A stretch of 64,000 nt of DNA, from NCBI RefSeq assembly GCF_900104305.1, contig NZ_FNJC01000001.1, forward strand, positions 858,543 through 922,542, in the 5' to 3' direction. The notes under the pieces are model-generated. The model did no database searches, was not told where the DNA came from, and worked only from the letters and a program-made list of their open reading frames with translations. This stretch comes from Filomicrobium insigne. Lineage in GTDB: Bacteria; Pseudomonadota; Alphaproteobacteria; Rhizobiales; Hyphomicrobiaceae. Below, piece by piece: positions 18,405-28,721 of the stretch; position 1 is the stretch's first letter; each line of letters opens with the position of its first letter. Both the position numbers and the translations under genes were made by a program.

Positions 18405-20429
18405 ATGGGCGAGAAGCTTAAGGACACCACAGGCAAGCAGTCCGGTGACGCTGCGACGGGCAAGGTTCCGCGCGACCGGCCGTGGATTTTCAGAACGTAT
18501 GCCGGCCATTCGACGGCCGCGAAGTCTAACGAGCTGTATCGTAAAAATCTTTCGAAGGGGCAGACCGGCCTCTCGATCGCGTTCGACCTGCCGACACAGA
18601 CTGGCTACGACAGCGACCACGAACTCGCCCGCGGTGAAGTCGGCAAGGTTGGTGTTCCCGTCAGCCACATCGGTGACATGCGATCTCTGCTCGACGGTAT
18701 TCCGCTCGATCAGATGAATACGTCGATGACGATCAACGCGACGGCCGCTTGGCTCCTGTCACTTTATGTCGCGGTCGCCGATGAGCAGGGTGCGCCCCGC
18801 ACATCGCTGACAGGCACGATCCAGAACGACATCATCAAGGAATATCTCTCGCGTGGCACGTATGTATTCCCGCCGGAGCCTTCCCTGCGCCTGATCAAGG
18901 ACACCATCGTCTTCTCTTACGCGCAGGTTCCGAAGTGGAACCCCACGAACGTCTGTTCCTACCATCTGCAAGAAGCGGGAGCGACGCCGGTCCAGGAACT
19001 CGCGTATGCACTGGCCACCGCCATCGCCGTGCTCGATACTGTGAAAGCGTCCGGTGAGGTTCCGGCAGACGATTTCGCTACCGTTGTTGGCCGTGTGTCG
19101 TTCTTTGTGAACGCTGGGCTGCGCTTCGTCACCGAGATCAGCAAGATGCGGGCGTTCACGGAACTGTGGTACGAAATCACAGAGAAGCGTTATGGCGTCA
19201 AAGATGAGAAGTTCCGGCGCTTCCGCTACGGCGTGCAGGTCAATTCGCTCGGACTTACCGAGCCCCAGCCGGAAAACAATGTTTATCGCATACTGATTGA
19301 AATGCTCGCCGTGACGCTCTCCAAAAACGCACGGGCACGCGCCGTTCAGCTCCCTGCCTGGAACGAGGCGCTTGGTCTGCCACGCCCTTGGGATCAACAG
19401 TGGTCGCTGAGAATGCAGCAGATCCTGGCTTACGAGACCGATCTGCTGGAATACGGCGACATCTTCGATGGATCGACTGAGATCGCGCGCAAGGTTGCCG
19501 AGCTGAAAGACGAAGCCCGCGCCGAACTGGAAACGATCGAAAAGATGGGCGGCGCGGTCGACGCAATTGACTACATGAAGCGCCGTCTGGTTGAGAGTAA
19601 TACTGAGCGTCTGCGCGGCATCGAAACGGGCGAACAGATCGTCGTCGGCGTCAATCGCTGGACGGAAACCGAACCGTCGCCACTGTCGGCCGGAGAAGGC
19701 GCCATTCAGGTTATTGATCCTGCCGTGGAAGCACAGCAGGTCGAGCGTCTTAAGGCTTGGCGTGCTAACCGGGACGGCAAAGCGGTCAAAGCCGCACTTG
19801 CTGAACTTGAAGCTGCCGCACGCGAAGGCCGCAACGTCATGGAACCTTCCATCGCCTGTGCTAAAGCGGGTGTCACGACGGGCGAGTGGGGTGGTTTATT
19901 GCGCACCATCTTCGGCGAATACCGTGCTCCAACGGGCGTTGCCCAAGCCGGGCCTCAGGGAGAACGCTCGGGTCTGGAAGACGTGCGCTCGCAAGTTGAA
20001 ATGGCATCGGAAAAGCTCGACCGCCGGCTCAAGTTCCTTGTCGGGAAGCCCGGTCTCGATGGCCACTCTAACGGCGCTGAACAGATTGCGGTTCGCGCGC
20101 GCGACTGCGGCATGGAAGTTGTCTACGAAGGCATCCGGCTTACCCCGGCGCAGATCGTTCGGGCGGCGCTCGACGAGAGTGTTCACGTCGTGGGTTTGTC
20201 GATCCTGTCCGGATCGCATGTGCCGCTTGTCAAAGAAGTCATGGATCGTATGCGCGCAGAAGGTCTGGACGACATTCCCGTTGTCGTAGGCGGCATCATC
20301 CCTCCGGAAGACGCAAAGGCACTGAAGGCTATGGGCGTTGCGGCTGTCTATACCCCGAAGGACTTTCAGCTCAACGACATCATGGCCGATATCGTCAAGC
20401 TTGTGATGGGCGTCGCGAAAGCGGCATGA
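18405..20429 (+). CDS. ecm: Ethylmalonyl-CoA mutase (B12-dependent)
   Basis: A 674-aa protein from the ATG at 18405 (MGEKLKDTTGKQ); the frame opens at 18306 but the added residues look non-coding and overlap a hairpin. It interconverts (2R)-ethylmalonyl-CoA and methylsuccinyl-CoA using adenosylcobalamin; M. extorquens calls it MeaA. The catalytic half begins PWIFRTYAGHSTAAKSNELY with GLSIAFDLPTQTGYDSDHE. The C-terminal B12 domain has KPGLDGHSNGAEQIAVRA (DxHxxG lower-ligand histidine), LSILSGSH and VVVGGIIPPED. Length and N-terminus separate it from methylmalonyl-CoA mutase, and pairing with ccr and mcd settles the substrate. Product flow is Ccr to Ecm to Mcd. Confidence 0.95.
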   Translation: MGEKLKDTTGKQSGDAATGKVPRDRPWIFRTYAGHSTAAKSNELYRKNLSKGQTGLSIAFDLPTQTGYDSDHELARGEVGKVGVPVSHIGDMRSLLDGIPLDQMNTSMTINATAAWLLSLYVAVADEQGAPRTSLTGTIQNDIIKEYLSRGTYVFPPEPSLRLIKDTIVFSYAQVPKWNPTNVCSYHLQEAGATPVQELAYALATAIAVLDTVKASGEVPADDFATVVGRVSFFVNAGLRFVTEISKMRAFTELWYEITEKRYGVKDEKFRRFRYGVQVNSLGLTEPQPENNVYRILIEMLAVTLSKNARARAVQLPAWNEALGLPRPWDQQWSLRMQQILAYETDLLEYGDIFDGSTEIARKVAELKDEARAELETIEKMGGAVDAIDYMKRRLVESNTERLRGIETGEQIVVGVNRWTETEPSPLSAGEGAIQVIDPAVEAQQVERLKAWRANRDGKAVKAALAELEAAAREGRNVMEPSIACAKAGVTTGEWGGLLRTIFGEYRAPTGVAQAGPQGERSGLEDVRSQVEMASEKLDRRLKFLVGKPGLDGHSNGAEQIAVRARDCGMEVVYEGIRLTPAQIVRAALDESVHVVGLSILSGSHVPLVKEVMDRMRAEGLDDIPVVVGGIIPPEDAKALKAMGVAAVYTPKDFQLNDIMADIVKLVMGVAKAA

Positions 20430-20459
20430 TAAGAAGTTGCACATAGCGCGATCGTTTCG

Positions 20460-20487
20460 TTGACGGACCGGTCGCGCTGAGTATTAT
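20460..20487 (+). promoter_or_regulatory. Promoter of tRNA-Leu
   Basis: TTGACG (20460-20465), 16-bp spacer, TATTAT (20482-20487); the tRNA starts 29 bp downstream. Confidence 0.65.
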
Positions 20488-20516
20488 GCGCGCCTTCCCG
20501 GCCCGCTAGCCGGTGT

Positions 20517-20603
20517 GCCTCTGTGGCGGAATTGGTAGACGCGACAGACTCAAAATCTGTTGTCCGCAAGGACGTGCCCGTTCGAGTCGGGCCAGGGGCA
20601 CCA
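20517..20603 (+). tRNA. tRNA-Leu (anticodon CAA)
   Basis: An 87-nt class II tRNA with encoded CCA: acceptor GCCTCTG pairs with CAGGGGC with one G-U, the D arm reads GGAATTGGTAGACGC, the anticodon stem ACAGA/TCTGT surrounds loop CTCAAAA with anticodon CAA (codon UUG), the variable arm is TGTCCGCAAGGACG, and the T loop is TTCGAGT. The discriminator is A, as required for leucine. Confidence 0.97.
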
Positions 20604-21069
20604 TGACTTTCCCTCGCGACGGTCTCTCATAGTCTTGCTGAATGTTTAGCAAGACGCCCCCTTCTAATGTCACATCGCTTTCTAGGGCAAATCTCGCGCA
20701 ATCCGGCAGCAGAACTTCGGCGCAGAGTCCCGCACGTGCATCATAACGCCGCAATCGCGATCATTGGCGTTTCTTTCGCCATTCATTACAATGGCTTGCG
20801 TCATACTATTGTGGCGGGGAGCCCTAGCAATACGATCCGACGTATCACCGTTCGGCGCCGACGGCTTTGACTGTCGATACGCAAAGGACGACATCGGGTC
20901 GTCGACCTTCGTAAACCCTCGTTACATTGACTGCACTGCGACCCACCACGTCCAAAATGGTGCGCGTCGAAAGCTACTTACGGGTGAAGTGTGCTCGCAA
21001 AATTACTGCAGTAGCCATGGTCGATTGGCCCAAGGACGACTGTAGCCAAGATTAAAAAAGGACCATCCG
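20604..21069. other. Intergenic region without recognised gene
   Basis: 466 bp between tRNA-Leu and the peroxiredoxin gene. Open frames on both strands (67-93 codons) overlap one another, lack ribosome-binding sites and resemble nothing known. It presumably contains the peroxiredoxin promoter, which I could not place with confidence. Confidence 0.4.
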
Positions 21070-21612
21070 ATGATCGTGAAAAAAGTTCCAGACGTTACGT
21101 TCCAAACCCGCGTCCGCGACGAATCCGTTGGTGGACCCAACCCGTTCCGCTGGGAACAGAAGACGACGGCCGACTATTTCGGTGGCAAGCGCGTGATTCT
21201 GTTTTCTCTGCCGGGTGCTTTCACTCCGACATGCTCCACGTACCAGCTTCCGAACTTTGAAAAGATGTATGAGGAGTTCAAGTCGCTGGGCATCGATGAG
21301 ATCTATTGCATCTCCGTCAACGATGCGTTCGTTATGAATGCTTGGGGCAAGGCGCAAGGCGTCAACAACGTTAAGCTCATCCCAGACGGCTCGGGTGAGT
21401 TTACGCGCAAGATGGGCATGCTCGTTGCCAAGAATAACCTCGGCTTCGGGATGCGCTCTTGGCGCTATGCAGCCGTCGTGAACAATGGCGTCATCGAGCA
21501 GTGGTTCGAAGAAGAGGGCTTCTCGGACAACTGTGAGACTGATCCCTACGGCGCATCATCTCCGGAAAATATTCTTGAGGCGCTCAAGGCAGCTCAATCC
21601 AAGGCAGCCTAA
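21070..21612 (+). CDS. Peroxiredoxin, Prx5-type (glutaredoxin-dependent)
   Basis: A 180-aa thiol peroxidase. PGAFTPTCSTYQLP holds the peroxidatic Cys near residue 57, and the sequence follows the Prx5/type II layout, with ISVNDAFVMNAWGK (the SVND motif) and a final domain with YAAVVNNGVIEQWFEEEG. It reduces H2O2 and alkyl hydroperoxides with glutathione/glutaredoxin or thioredoxin. AAAAAAGGA lies 7 nt before the ATG. A terminator follows. It is monocistronic by appearance. Confidence 0.93.
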   Translation: MIVKKVPDVTFQTRVRDESVGGPNPFRWEQKTTADYFGGKRVILFSLPGAFTPTCSTYQLPNFEKMYEEFKSLGIDEIYCISVNDAFVMNAWGKAQGVNNVKLIPDGSGEFTRKMGMLVAKNNLGFGMRSWRYAAVVNNGVIEQWFEEEGFSDNCETDPYGASSPENILEALKAAQSKAA

Positions 21613-21630
21613 TATATAGAACTTGCGGAT

Positions 21631-21660
21631 GCCCCCTTCCGAAGCGTGGAGGGGGCGTCT
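21631..21660 (+). terminator. Probable terminator after the peroxiredoxin gene
   Basis: GCCCCCT (21631-21637) pairs with AGGGGGC (21650-21656), extended by an inner CC/GG pair, then GTCTGTCGTTT. The T-tract is interrupted. Confidence 0.55.
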
Positions 21661-21692
21661 GTCGTTTGTAGCTCGGTTATTTCAATGCAGGG

Positions 21693-21851
21693 CTAAGGGC
21701 GGTCCAGCTCATTGAGCCGCTCACGCGGCGGGTAGCGTTCGAATGCGCCCGCAATTTCGTATCTTTTAGCGATGATCTGCTCGCCTTTTTTGGCGACAGA
21801 AATTGCCTCTGCGCTCCGACCCATCGGGCGAGCCTCGCCTTCGTAAAACAT
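21693..21851 (-). CDS. Small conserved-looking protein (52 aa), unknown
   Basis: The minus strand encodes MFYEGEARPMGRSAEAISV, then AKKGEQIIAKRYEIAGAFE, then RYPPRERLNELDRP and TAG. The composition is charged and helical, with no membrane segment. It reads like a genuine small cytoplasmic protein: balanced charge, codons typical of the region, and no overlap with other genes. The ribosome-binding site is weak (AGG about 13 nt upstream). It lies in the 510-bp gap between peroxiredoxin and the TiaS-like gene and is antisense to neither. I do not know a function. Confidence 0.5.
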   Translation of the reverse strand: MFYEGEARPMGRSAEAISVAKKGEQIIAKRYEIAGAFERYPPRERLNELDRP

Positions 21852-22123
21852 GCGACGCTATAACCTAGCGCCACGCAAATTGCTTCCCTACCACGTTTCC
21901 TTCTCGGTTCTCCCCACTCGTGGACGGGGTTGGCTTTGCGCGAAAAAATCAGCCTCGCTCAACCTGGACTGAGGTCATCGCCTATCGTGTGGTGGAAACT
22001 CGAAATTTGACACAAACGGGAGCGGCAAACTCTTCGTATACTTCCCTGCTAGACGAAAAATATCGACTTTCTGAAACTCATGCATAAGAATTACCCTGAA
22101 TGCGTATCGGATCGGGGTGGCTC

Positions 22124-22864
22124 ATGCGCGTCTTGTTGGGGATCGATGACACGGATAATCTCGAGAGCCGGGGGACCGGTTATCGAGCGCGCCAACTCGG
22201 GCTACGGCTCGCGGGTGAAGGGCTTGCACAAGTCCGCGGCATCTCACGCCATCAGCTCTTCGTGCATCCTGATATTCGCTACACCTCACACAACAGCGCG
22301 CTATGTCTCGACCTTACGTGGGGCGGTCGTCCCCTATCTGAGCTTGCAGAGCTTTGCCGTTCGTTTTTGCGCGCTGAATCGGCGCCAGGTTCAGACGCTG
22401 CATTCTGCATCGCGCCCTTCGACGAAATTCCCGACGATGTGGTGACATACGGAAAGAGAGCAAAAAACACCGTCTTAAATCAAGACATGGCCCGTGAGCT
22501 CGCGCGGCGAACAGACATCCACCTTGAAGGCGTTACGGGTGATGAAGGCGGCGTGATCGGGGCGCTCGCTTGCGTTGGGCTGCGCAAAGGCGGGCATGAT
22601 GGACGCTTCGTCTGGGTCGCCGGAGTTCGCGAACTGACGGGCGTGGCTACCGTCGCCTATCTGCTCGGTTCAACCGGCATCGACATCATCCGAACGCCTG
22701 ACGACGAAATCTTAGCGGCCGATGCGCGCGTGCTCGTTGATCCTTGGCCGCGCCCGGTCCTGCTGGACGATAAGGCCGTATTGCTAATCGAGAAAATAAT
22801 GGAGGGAGCTCATGGCGACCACGATTGGAAAATCGTCCCCAAAGAGATTATCAAACAGTATTGA
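22124..22864 (+). CDS. TiaS kinase-domain-like protein in a bacterium
   Basis: A 246-aa protein from the ATG at 22124, with GGGGTGG upstream; the frame also opens at 22100. The N-terminus MRVLLGIDDTDNLESRGTGY matches the phosphate-binding start of archaeal tRNA-Ile2 agmatinylcytidine synthetase (TiaS, which reads GIDDTD-S-GMCTTY). The next block, RHQLFVHPDIRYTSHNSALC, parallels the TiaS P-x-I-Y-T-N-A segment, and TGDEGGVIGALACVGLR parallels its GV-GALAA-G motif. The OB-fold and zinc-ribbon domains that bind tRNA are absent. Bacteria read AUA with TilS-made lysidine, so a stand-alone copy should have a different substrate. It overlaps the next membrane-protein gene by 53 bp, implying tight coupling. 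Fold assignment moderate; substrate unknown. Confidence 0.65.
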   Translation: MRVLLGIDDTDNLESRGTGYRARQLGLRLAGEGLAQVRGISRHQLFVHPDIRYTSHNSALCLDLTWGGRPLSELAELCRSFLRAESAPGSDAAFCIAPFDEIPDDVVTYGKRAKNTVLNQDMARELARRTDIHLEGVTGDEGGVIGALACVGLRKGGHDGRFVWVAGVRELTGVATVAYLLGSTGIDIIRTPDDEILAADARVLVDPWPRPVLLDDKAVLLIEKIMEGAHGDHDWKIVPKEIIKQY

Positions 22865-23405
22865 GGCCTCCGGGCCGCTGACGTTGCCGCGTCTGATGTT
22901 CTTGCTGCTGCTCGGCGCGCTCATTGTCGTGTTGCATGAAACCTTTCGGTTTCCTCTGAACCTGCCTGGACGGCACGGCATCGAAGCGATGGGGCTGTTG
23001 GTGTTTGGCCGGCTGATCTGCACATACAGATGGTCTGCAACGATTGTCGCCTTCTCGGCTGCCACCACCGCTTTCGCCTTTGGATCATCCGGTCACGACG
23101 GATGGTCAGGGCCGATTTTAGACCTTGCTCCGGGTGTTTTCGTCGACCTCGTCGTGATGGCAATTCCGGCTTTGCGGGATCGGCTGGTCTTAGCTCTTCC
23201 AGTTTTCGTGGCCCTTGCGTTTGCTACAAAGCCGCTCATGCGCTTTGCGGGGGCGGAATGGCTCGGCATGCACTTCGGGTCTTTGCGGCACGGCGTGCTC
23301 TATCCGATTTCGACCCACTTGATGTTCGGATTTGCCGGAGCTTTGGTCGCCGTCTTGATGTGGCTCGCATGGGCGCGCGTCAGTCATAACCAACGGGACA
23401 GCTAG
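22812..23405 (+). CDS. Small polytopic membrane protein, ECF S-component-like appearance
   Basis: A 197-aa protein with about five hydrophobic helices (roughly residues 27-45, 57-80, 95-110, 124-146 and 165-190). Short conserved-looking loops include LPGRHGIEAMGLLVFGR near helix 2. Size, helix count and loop style recall substrate-binding S components of energy-coupling-factor transporters, but no EcfA/T genes are nearby and I cannot assign a substrate. The start lies inside the TiaS-like gene (53-bp overlap, different frame), with AATGGAGGGAGCTC before the ATG as a strong ribosome-binding site. The two very likely work together. Confidence 0.6.
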   Translation: MATTIGKSSPKRLSNSIEASGPLTLPRLMFLLLLGALIVVLHETFRFPLNLPGRHGIEAMGLLVFGRLICTYRWSATIVAFSAATTAFAFGSSGHDGWSGPILDLAPGVFVDLVVMAIPALRDRLVLALPVFVALAFATKPLMRFAGAEWLGMHFGSLRHGVLYPISTHLMFGFAGALVAVLMWLAWARVSHNQRDS

Positions 23406-23428
23406 ATCCCACTCGTTGTGGTCAAAAG

Positions 23429-23466
23429 AAAAAGCCCTCTGCTGAACTTCCTGCAGAGGGCTTTTT
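23429..23466. terminator. Bidirectional intrinsic terminator
   Basis: A perfect 14-bp stem: AAAAAGCCCTCTGC (23429-23442) and GCAGAGGGCTTTTT (23453-23466) with a 10-nt loop, flanked by A-tract and T-tract. It serves both the TiaS-like operon (plus) and the TonB receptor (minus), which converge here. Confidence 0.93.
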
Positions 23467-23482
23467 CATTTTAAGGGGCTGC

Positions 23483-25684
<2,202 letters not shown>

Positions 25685-25817
25685 GGTACGCACTACCCTT
25701 ATTTTTTATGTAATTTTCGACATGATATGCAGTGCCCCTATGACGCCGCAATCGTGCATTGGCGGAATGCTGTATAGTGTTGCTTTGCTCCCACACATTT
25801 TCATCATAACGGAATTC

Positions 25818-25994
25818 ATGCAGCTTATTGGCACGTTGCGCCGAGCGTTGGCCGCCAACCGATGCGTCTCCGCAATCCTGTTCGTGATCGCGTTGCATTT
25901 CTTCCGGATAGAACAGCGAGCGATTAGGTTTGACGTTTTAGATCGCCGCTTAGACTTCTATCGACGGGCCGCGATATCTCAGGGGGGCATATGA
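25818..25994 (+). CDS. Possible small ORF (58 aa) overlapping the SDR start
   Basis: MQLIGTLRRALAANRCVSA then a hydrophobic ILFVIALHFF segment and a basic tail. The stop overlaps the next gene's start as ATGA (25991-25994), a common coupling arrangement, and GGA precedes the ATG by 5 nt. No homology is recognised, and it may simply be the leader of the next gene. Confidence 0.25.
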   Translation: MQLIGTLRRALAANRCVSAILFVIALHFFRIEQRAIRFDVLDRRLDFYRRAAISQGGI

Positions 25995-27280
25995 GGGTTC
26001 TCGTTACCGGTGCAGCGGGCCTGATCGGTTCTGGAATTTGTGCCCGCTTGGCAGCGGACGGACACGAGGTCACCGCGCTTGTCCGGCCGGGAACCAAGAT
26101 TGTTCCGGCCAGTGCCCAACAGCATCGCGAGTTGAACGTCGCAAAAGCGATCACGCCGGAGGATTGGCTGGAGCCGCTGGCTGGTATCGATGCCATCGTC
26201 AACTGCGCGGGCGTCCTACAAGACAGTATCCGCGACAGCACGCACGATGTTCACGTCACCGGTGCGATTGCGATGTTCGCTGCGTGCGAAAGACTTGGAC
26301 TCCGCAAGGTCATCCAGATTTCAGCGATCGGCGCCGACCGCCAGCAAGTGTCGGCCTTCTCGGAAAGTAAAATGACCGGCGACCGAGCGTTGATGGATCG
26401 CGACCTTGACTGGGTGGTCTTGCGGCCCTCCGTCGTATTGGGGCGGCAAGTGTATGGCGCCAGCGCGCTGATGCGCGGTCTCGCATCTTTGCCGTTGCTA
26501 CCTCTGATGCCGCAAACCGGCGCGCTACAATCCGTTCAACTGGAAGACGTGGCCGCTACCGTATCATTCTTTCTCGATCCCTCTGCGCCGTCTCGCGTGG
26601 AACTGGATCTTGTTGGTCCGGAGCGGCAATCGCTTGAAGACGTCGTGGGCTTATATCGGAAATGGCTCGGATGGCCACCGGCGCGAACCATCGCGTTACC
26701 CGACTGGACGATGACACCGCTTTATTGGCTGGGCGATCTTGCCGGTTGGCTTGGGTGGCGGCCTCCCCTGCGCACAACCGCTCGGCGCGAGTTGGCGCGC
26801 GGCGTCGCGGGTGAAGCGCAAGCGTGGAGTGACCTGACGGGCATCAAGCCAGCGTCCCTCCCCGCCGCTCTCGCGAAGTATCCGTCGACGGTGCAGGAAC
26901 GCTGGTTCGCACGGCTCTATCTTCCACGCGTTGCTGTACTCGTTGCGTTGGCAATGTTTTGGGTTGCAACAGGCCTCATAACGCTGACTACGGGTTTCGC
27001 TGCTTCCGTGGAAACGATGTACCGAGCCGGTGCAGGAGCGCTCGCCGAGGTCGGTGCAATTGCGGGAGCTCTCGCCGATATCTGCGTAGGACTTGCCATT
27101 GTCTATCGTCCAACGGCGCGACGCGGGCTCTATGCGGCAATGGGACTGGCTGCGGTCTATCTCGTAGCAGGAACGGTCCTACTGCCGGACTTATGGAGCG
27201 ATCCGCTCGGGCCGTTCGTGAAAGTCGTGCCGATCTTCGTGCTGCACTGGGTCGCGCTCGCGATCCTAGAGGAGCGTTGA
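25991..27280 (+). CDS. NAD-dependent epimerase-type SDR fused to a C-terminal membrane domain
   Basis: A 429-aa protein. The N-terminal ~290 residues are an atypical SDR (NDUFA9/complex I-associated type): MRVLVTGAAGLIGSGI (NAD(P) site), NCAGVLQD, VIQISAIGAD, SESKMTGDRALM in place of YxxxK, then WVVLRPSVVLGR. The final ~120 residues form four hydrophobic helices with RAGAGALAEVGA, resembling DoxX-like proteins. CAGGGGGG precedes the ATG. The stop overlaps the ATG of the next gene (TGATG), so the two are translated together. Such fusions are common in Hyphomicrobiales; the substrate is unknown. Confidence 0.85.
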   Translation: MRVLVTGAAGLIGSGICARLAADGHEVTALVRPGTKIVPASAQQHRELNVAKAITPEDWLEPLAGIDAIVNCAGVLQDSIRDSTHDVHVTGAIAMFAACERLGLRKVIQISAIGADRQQVSAFSESKMTGDRALMDRDLDWVVLRPSVVLGRQVYGASALMRGLASLPLLPLMPQTGALQSVQLEDVAATVSFFLDPSAPSRVELDLVGPERQSLEDVVGLYRKWLGWPPARTIALPDWTMTPLYWLGDLAGWLGWRPPLRTTARRELARGVAGEAQAWSDLTGIKPASLPAALAKYPSTVQERWFARLYLPRVAVLVALAMFWVATGLITLTTGFAASVETMYRAGAGALAEVGAIAGALADICVGLAIVYRPTARRGLYAAMGLAAVYLVAGTVLLPDLWSDPLGPFVKVVPIFVLHWVALAILEER

Positions 27281-27753
27281 TGGATTACTTTCTCCTGAAG
27301 TTCCTGCACATCATCGGTGCTGCCGTACTTCTCGGAACGGGCGCGGGGATCGCGTTCTTCATGCTCGCCGCACATCGCACCGGCAACGCCGCGACCATTG
27401 CTGCGGTCGCGCGTATCGTCGTCATTGCGGATTTTGTGTTCACAGCAACGGCTGTCGTTGCACAGCCTATCAGCGGCGCTGCGCTCGCGTGGCAGGCGGG
27501 GTACTCACTCTTGGAAGGATGGATTGTCGTATCCTTGCTCCTGTATGTGGTGACGGGTGCTTTCTGGCTGCCTGTCGTCTGGATGCAGATCGAGATGCGC
27601 GACCTCGCCTGTGCTGCGGCCTTGCGTAGTGAAGAATTGCCATCGCGTTATCACGCGCTGTTTCGGCTATGGTTCATTTTCGGGTTTCCAGCCTTCGGTG
27701 CGGTGCTGACAATCCTGTGGCTGATGATCTCGAGACCCGCGATCGTTTGGTAG
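27280..27753 (+). CDS. DUF2269 family membrane protein
   Basis: 157 aa, starting MDYFLLKFLHIIGAAVLLGT. Four transmembrane helices include the conserved first-helix histidine (KFLHIIG) and a central ISGAALAWQAGYSLLEGW segment, both usual in DUF2269. It overlaps the SDR-membrane fusion by one base and probably forms an inner-membrane complex with it. The longer open frame from 26959 is shadow of the SDR gene. No enzymatic role is known for the family. Confidence 0.85.
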   Translation: MDYFLLKFLHIIGAAVLLGTGAGIAFFMLAAHRTGNAATIAAVARIVVIADFVFTATAVVAQPISGAALAWQAGYSLLEGWIVVSLLLYVVTGAFWLPVVWMQIEMRDLACAAALRSEELPSRYHALFRLWFIFGFPAFGAVLTILWLMISRPAIVW

Positions 27754-27811
27754 TTTCCGCCATTTGGTTGGAGCCAATGTTGCGGCGATGGAGACGAGTA
27801 AGTGAGGGAAA

Positions 27812-28555
27812 ATGCGTATCTTGGTGTTTCAACATCTCGCTGTGGAGCACACGGGAGTCCTCGGTGACTTCTGGCGTCAAGCCGGACACGAGGAGCATGT
27901 CGTTGAACTCGGCGAAGGAGAAACGATCCCGGCGCTTGAAGACTTCGATCTCTTGACCGTCATGGGCGGCCCGATGGATGTCTGGCAGGAAGACGCCCAT
28001 CCCTGGCTCGTTCCTGAGAAGGCTGCAATCCGCCGTTGGGTCCGTGATATGGGGCGCCCTTACCTCGGCATCTGTCTTGGTCATCAGCTTCTCGCCGATG
28101 CACTTGGCGGTGAGGTCTCGTTGATGAAAGCATCCGAAGTCGGTCTTGCCCCAGTCGCCCTTACCGAGGCGGGGCGTGCCGATCCTGCTCTGGCTGGCGT
28201 TCCGCCTGAGCTTGAAACCTTCCAATGGCACAGCGCAGAGGTCTCGAAGTTGCCGGCGGGGTGCGAAGTCCTTGCCGCCAATGCAGCATGCCCGACGCAA
28301 GCGATCCGATGCGGCAAATGGGCTTACGGCTTTCAGTACCACATGGAAATAACCGGCAGCACCGTCAGCGACTGGGAACAAATTCCGGAATATAAAGCTA
28401 GTCTTAATGAGGCTCTCGGACCTGAGAAGGCCGCCCGCCTCTCGACTGACGTTGAAGCGCAACTTCGGGGCTTTCACCGGACGGCGCGGCTGTTGAGCGA
28501 TAATCTCTTGTCGTTAATCGCCTCAGCTCGGCCAACAGCGTCAGAAAAAGCCTGA
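27812..28555 (+). CDS. Class I glutamine amidotransferase-like protein
   Basis: A 247-aa GATase1 domain protein. LTVMGGPMDVW forms the oxyanion-side loop, GICLGHQLLADALGG has the nucleophile elbow Cys, and the histidine lies in YGFQYHMEI, all intact for glutamine hydrolysis. This stand-alone form is often annotated as GMP synthase-like, but no synthetase domain follows. GAGGG lies 4 nt before the ATG. The ammonia acceptor is unknown; members of this group include enzymes acting on gamma-glutamyl compounds. Confidence 0.88.
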   Translation: MRILVFQHLAVEHTGVLGDFWRQAGHEEHVVELGEGETIPALEDFDLLTVMGGPMDVWQEDAHPWLVPEKAAIRRWVRDMGRPYLGICLGHQLLADALGGEVSLMKASEVGLAPVALTEAGRADPALAGVPPELETFQWHSAEVSKLPAGCEVLAANAACPTQAIRCGKWAYGFQYHMEITGSTVSDWEQIPEYKASLNEALGPEKAARLSTDVEAQLRGFHRTARLLSDNLLSLIASARPTASEKA

Positions 28556-28721
28556 GTTTTGGGGCCGCACGGAAGGTTTGCGTCCGTTTTGAAGTGCGGC
28601 TTCATGTCCACAAGGGTAAAAGTGTTCGCCGCGCACGCATTGCCCGGCCTTTGGAACCTGTGTTACTTCCGATTTTATGGGAACACTCTTGCGACGTCTG
28701 GCAAGCTCTGGGATTTCGATT

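Noticed and set aside
25685-25990. Cobalamin riboswitch upstream of the TonB receptor
   Set aside because: No B12-box-like motif or expected stem order was found in the leader.
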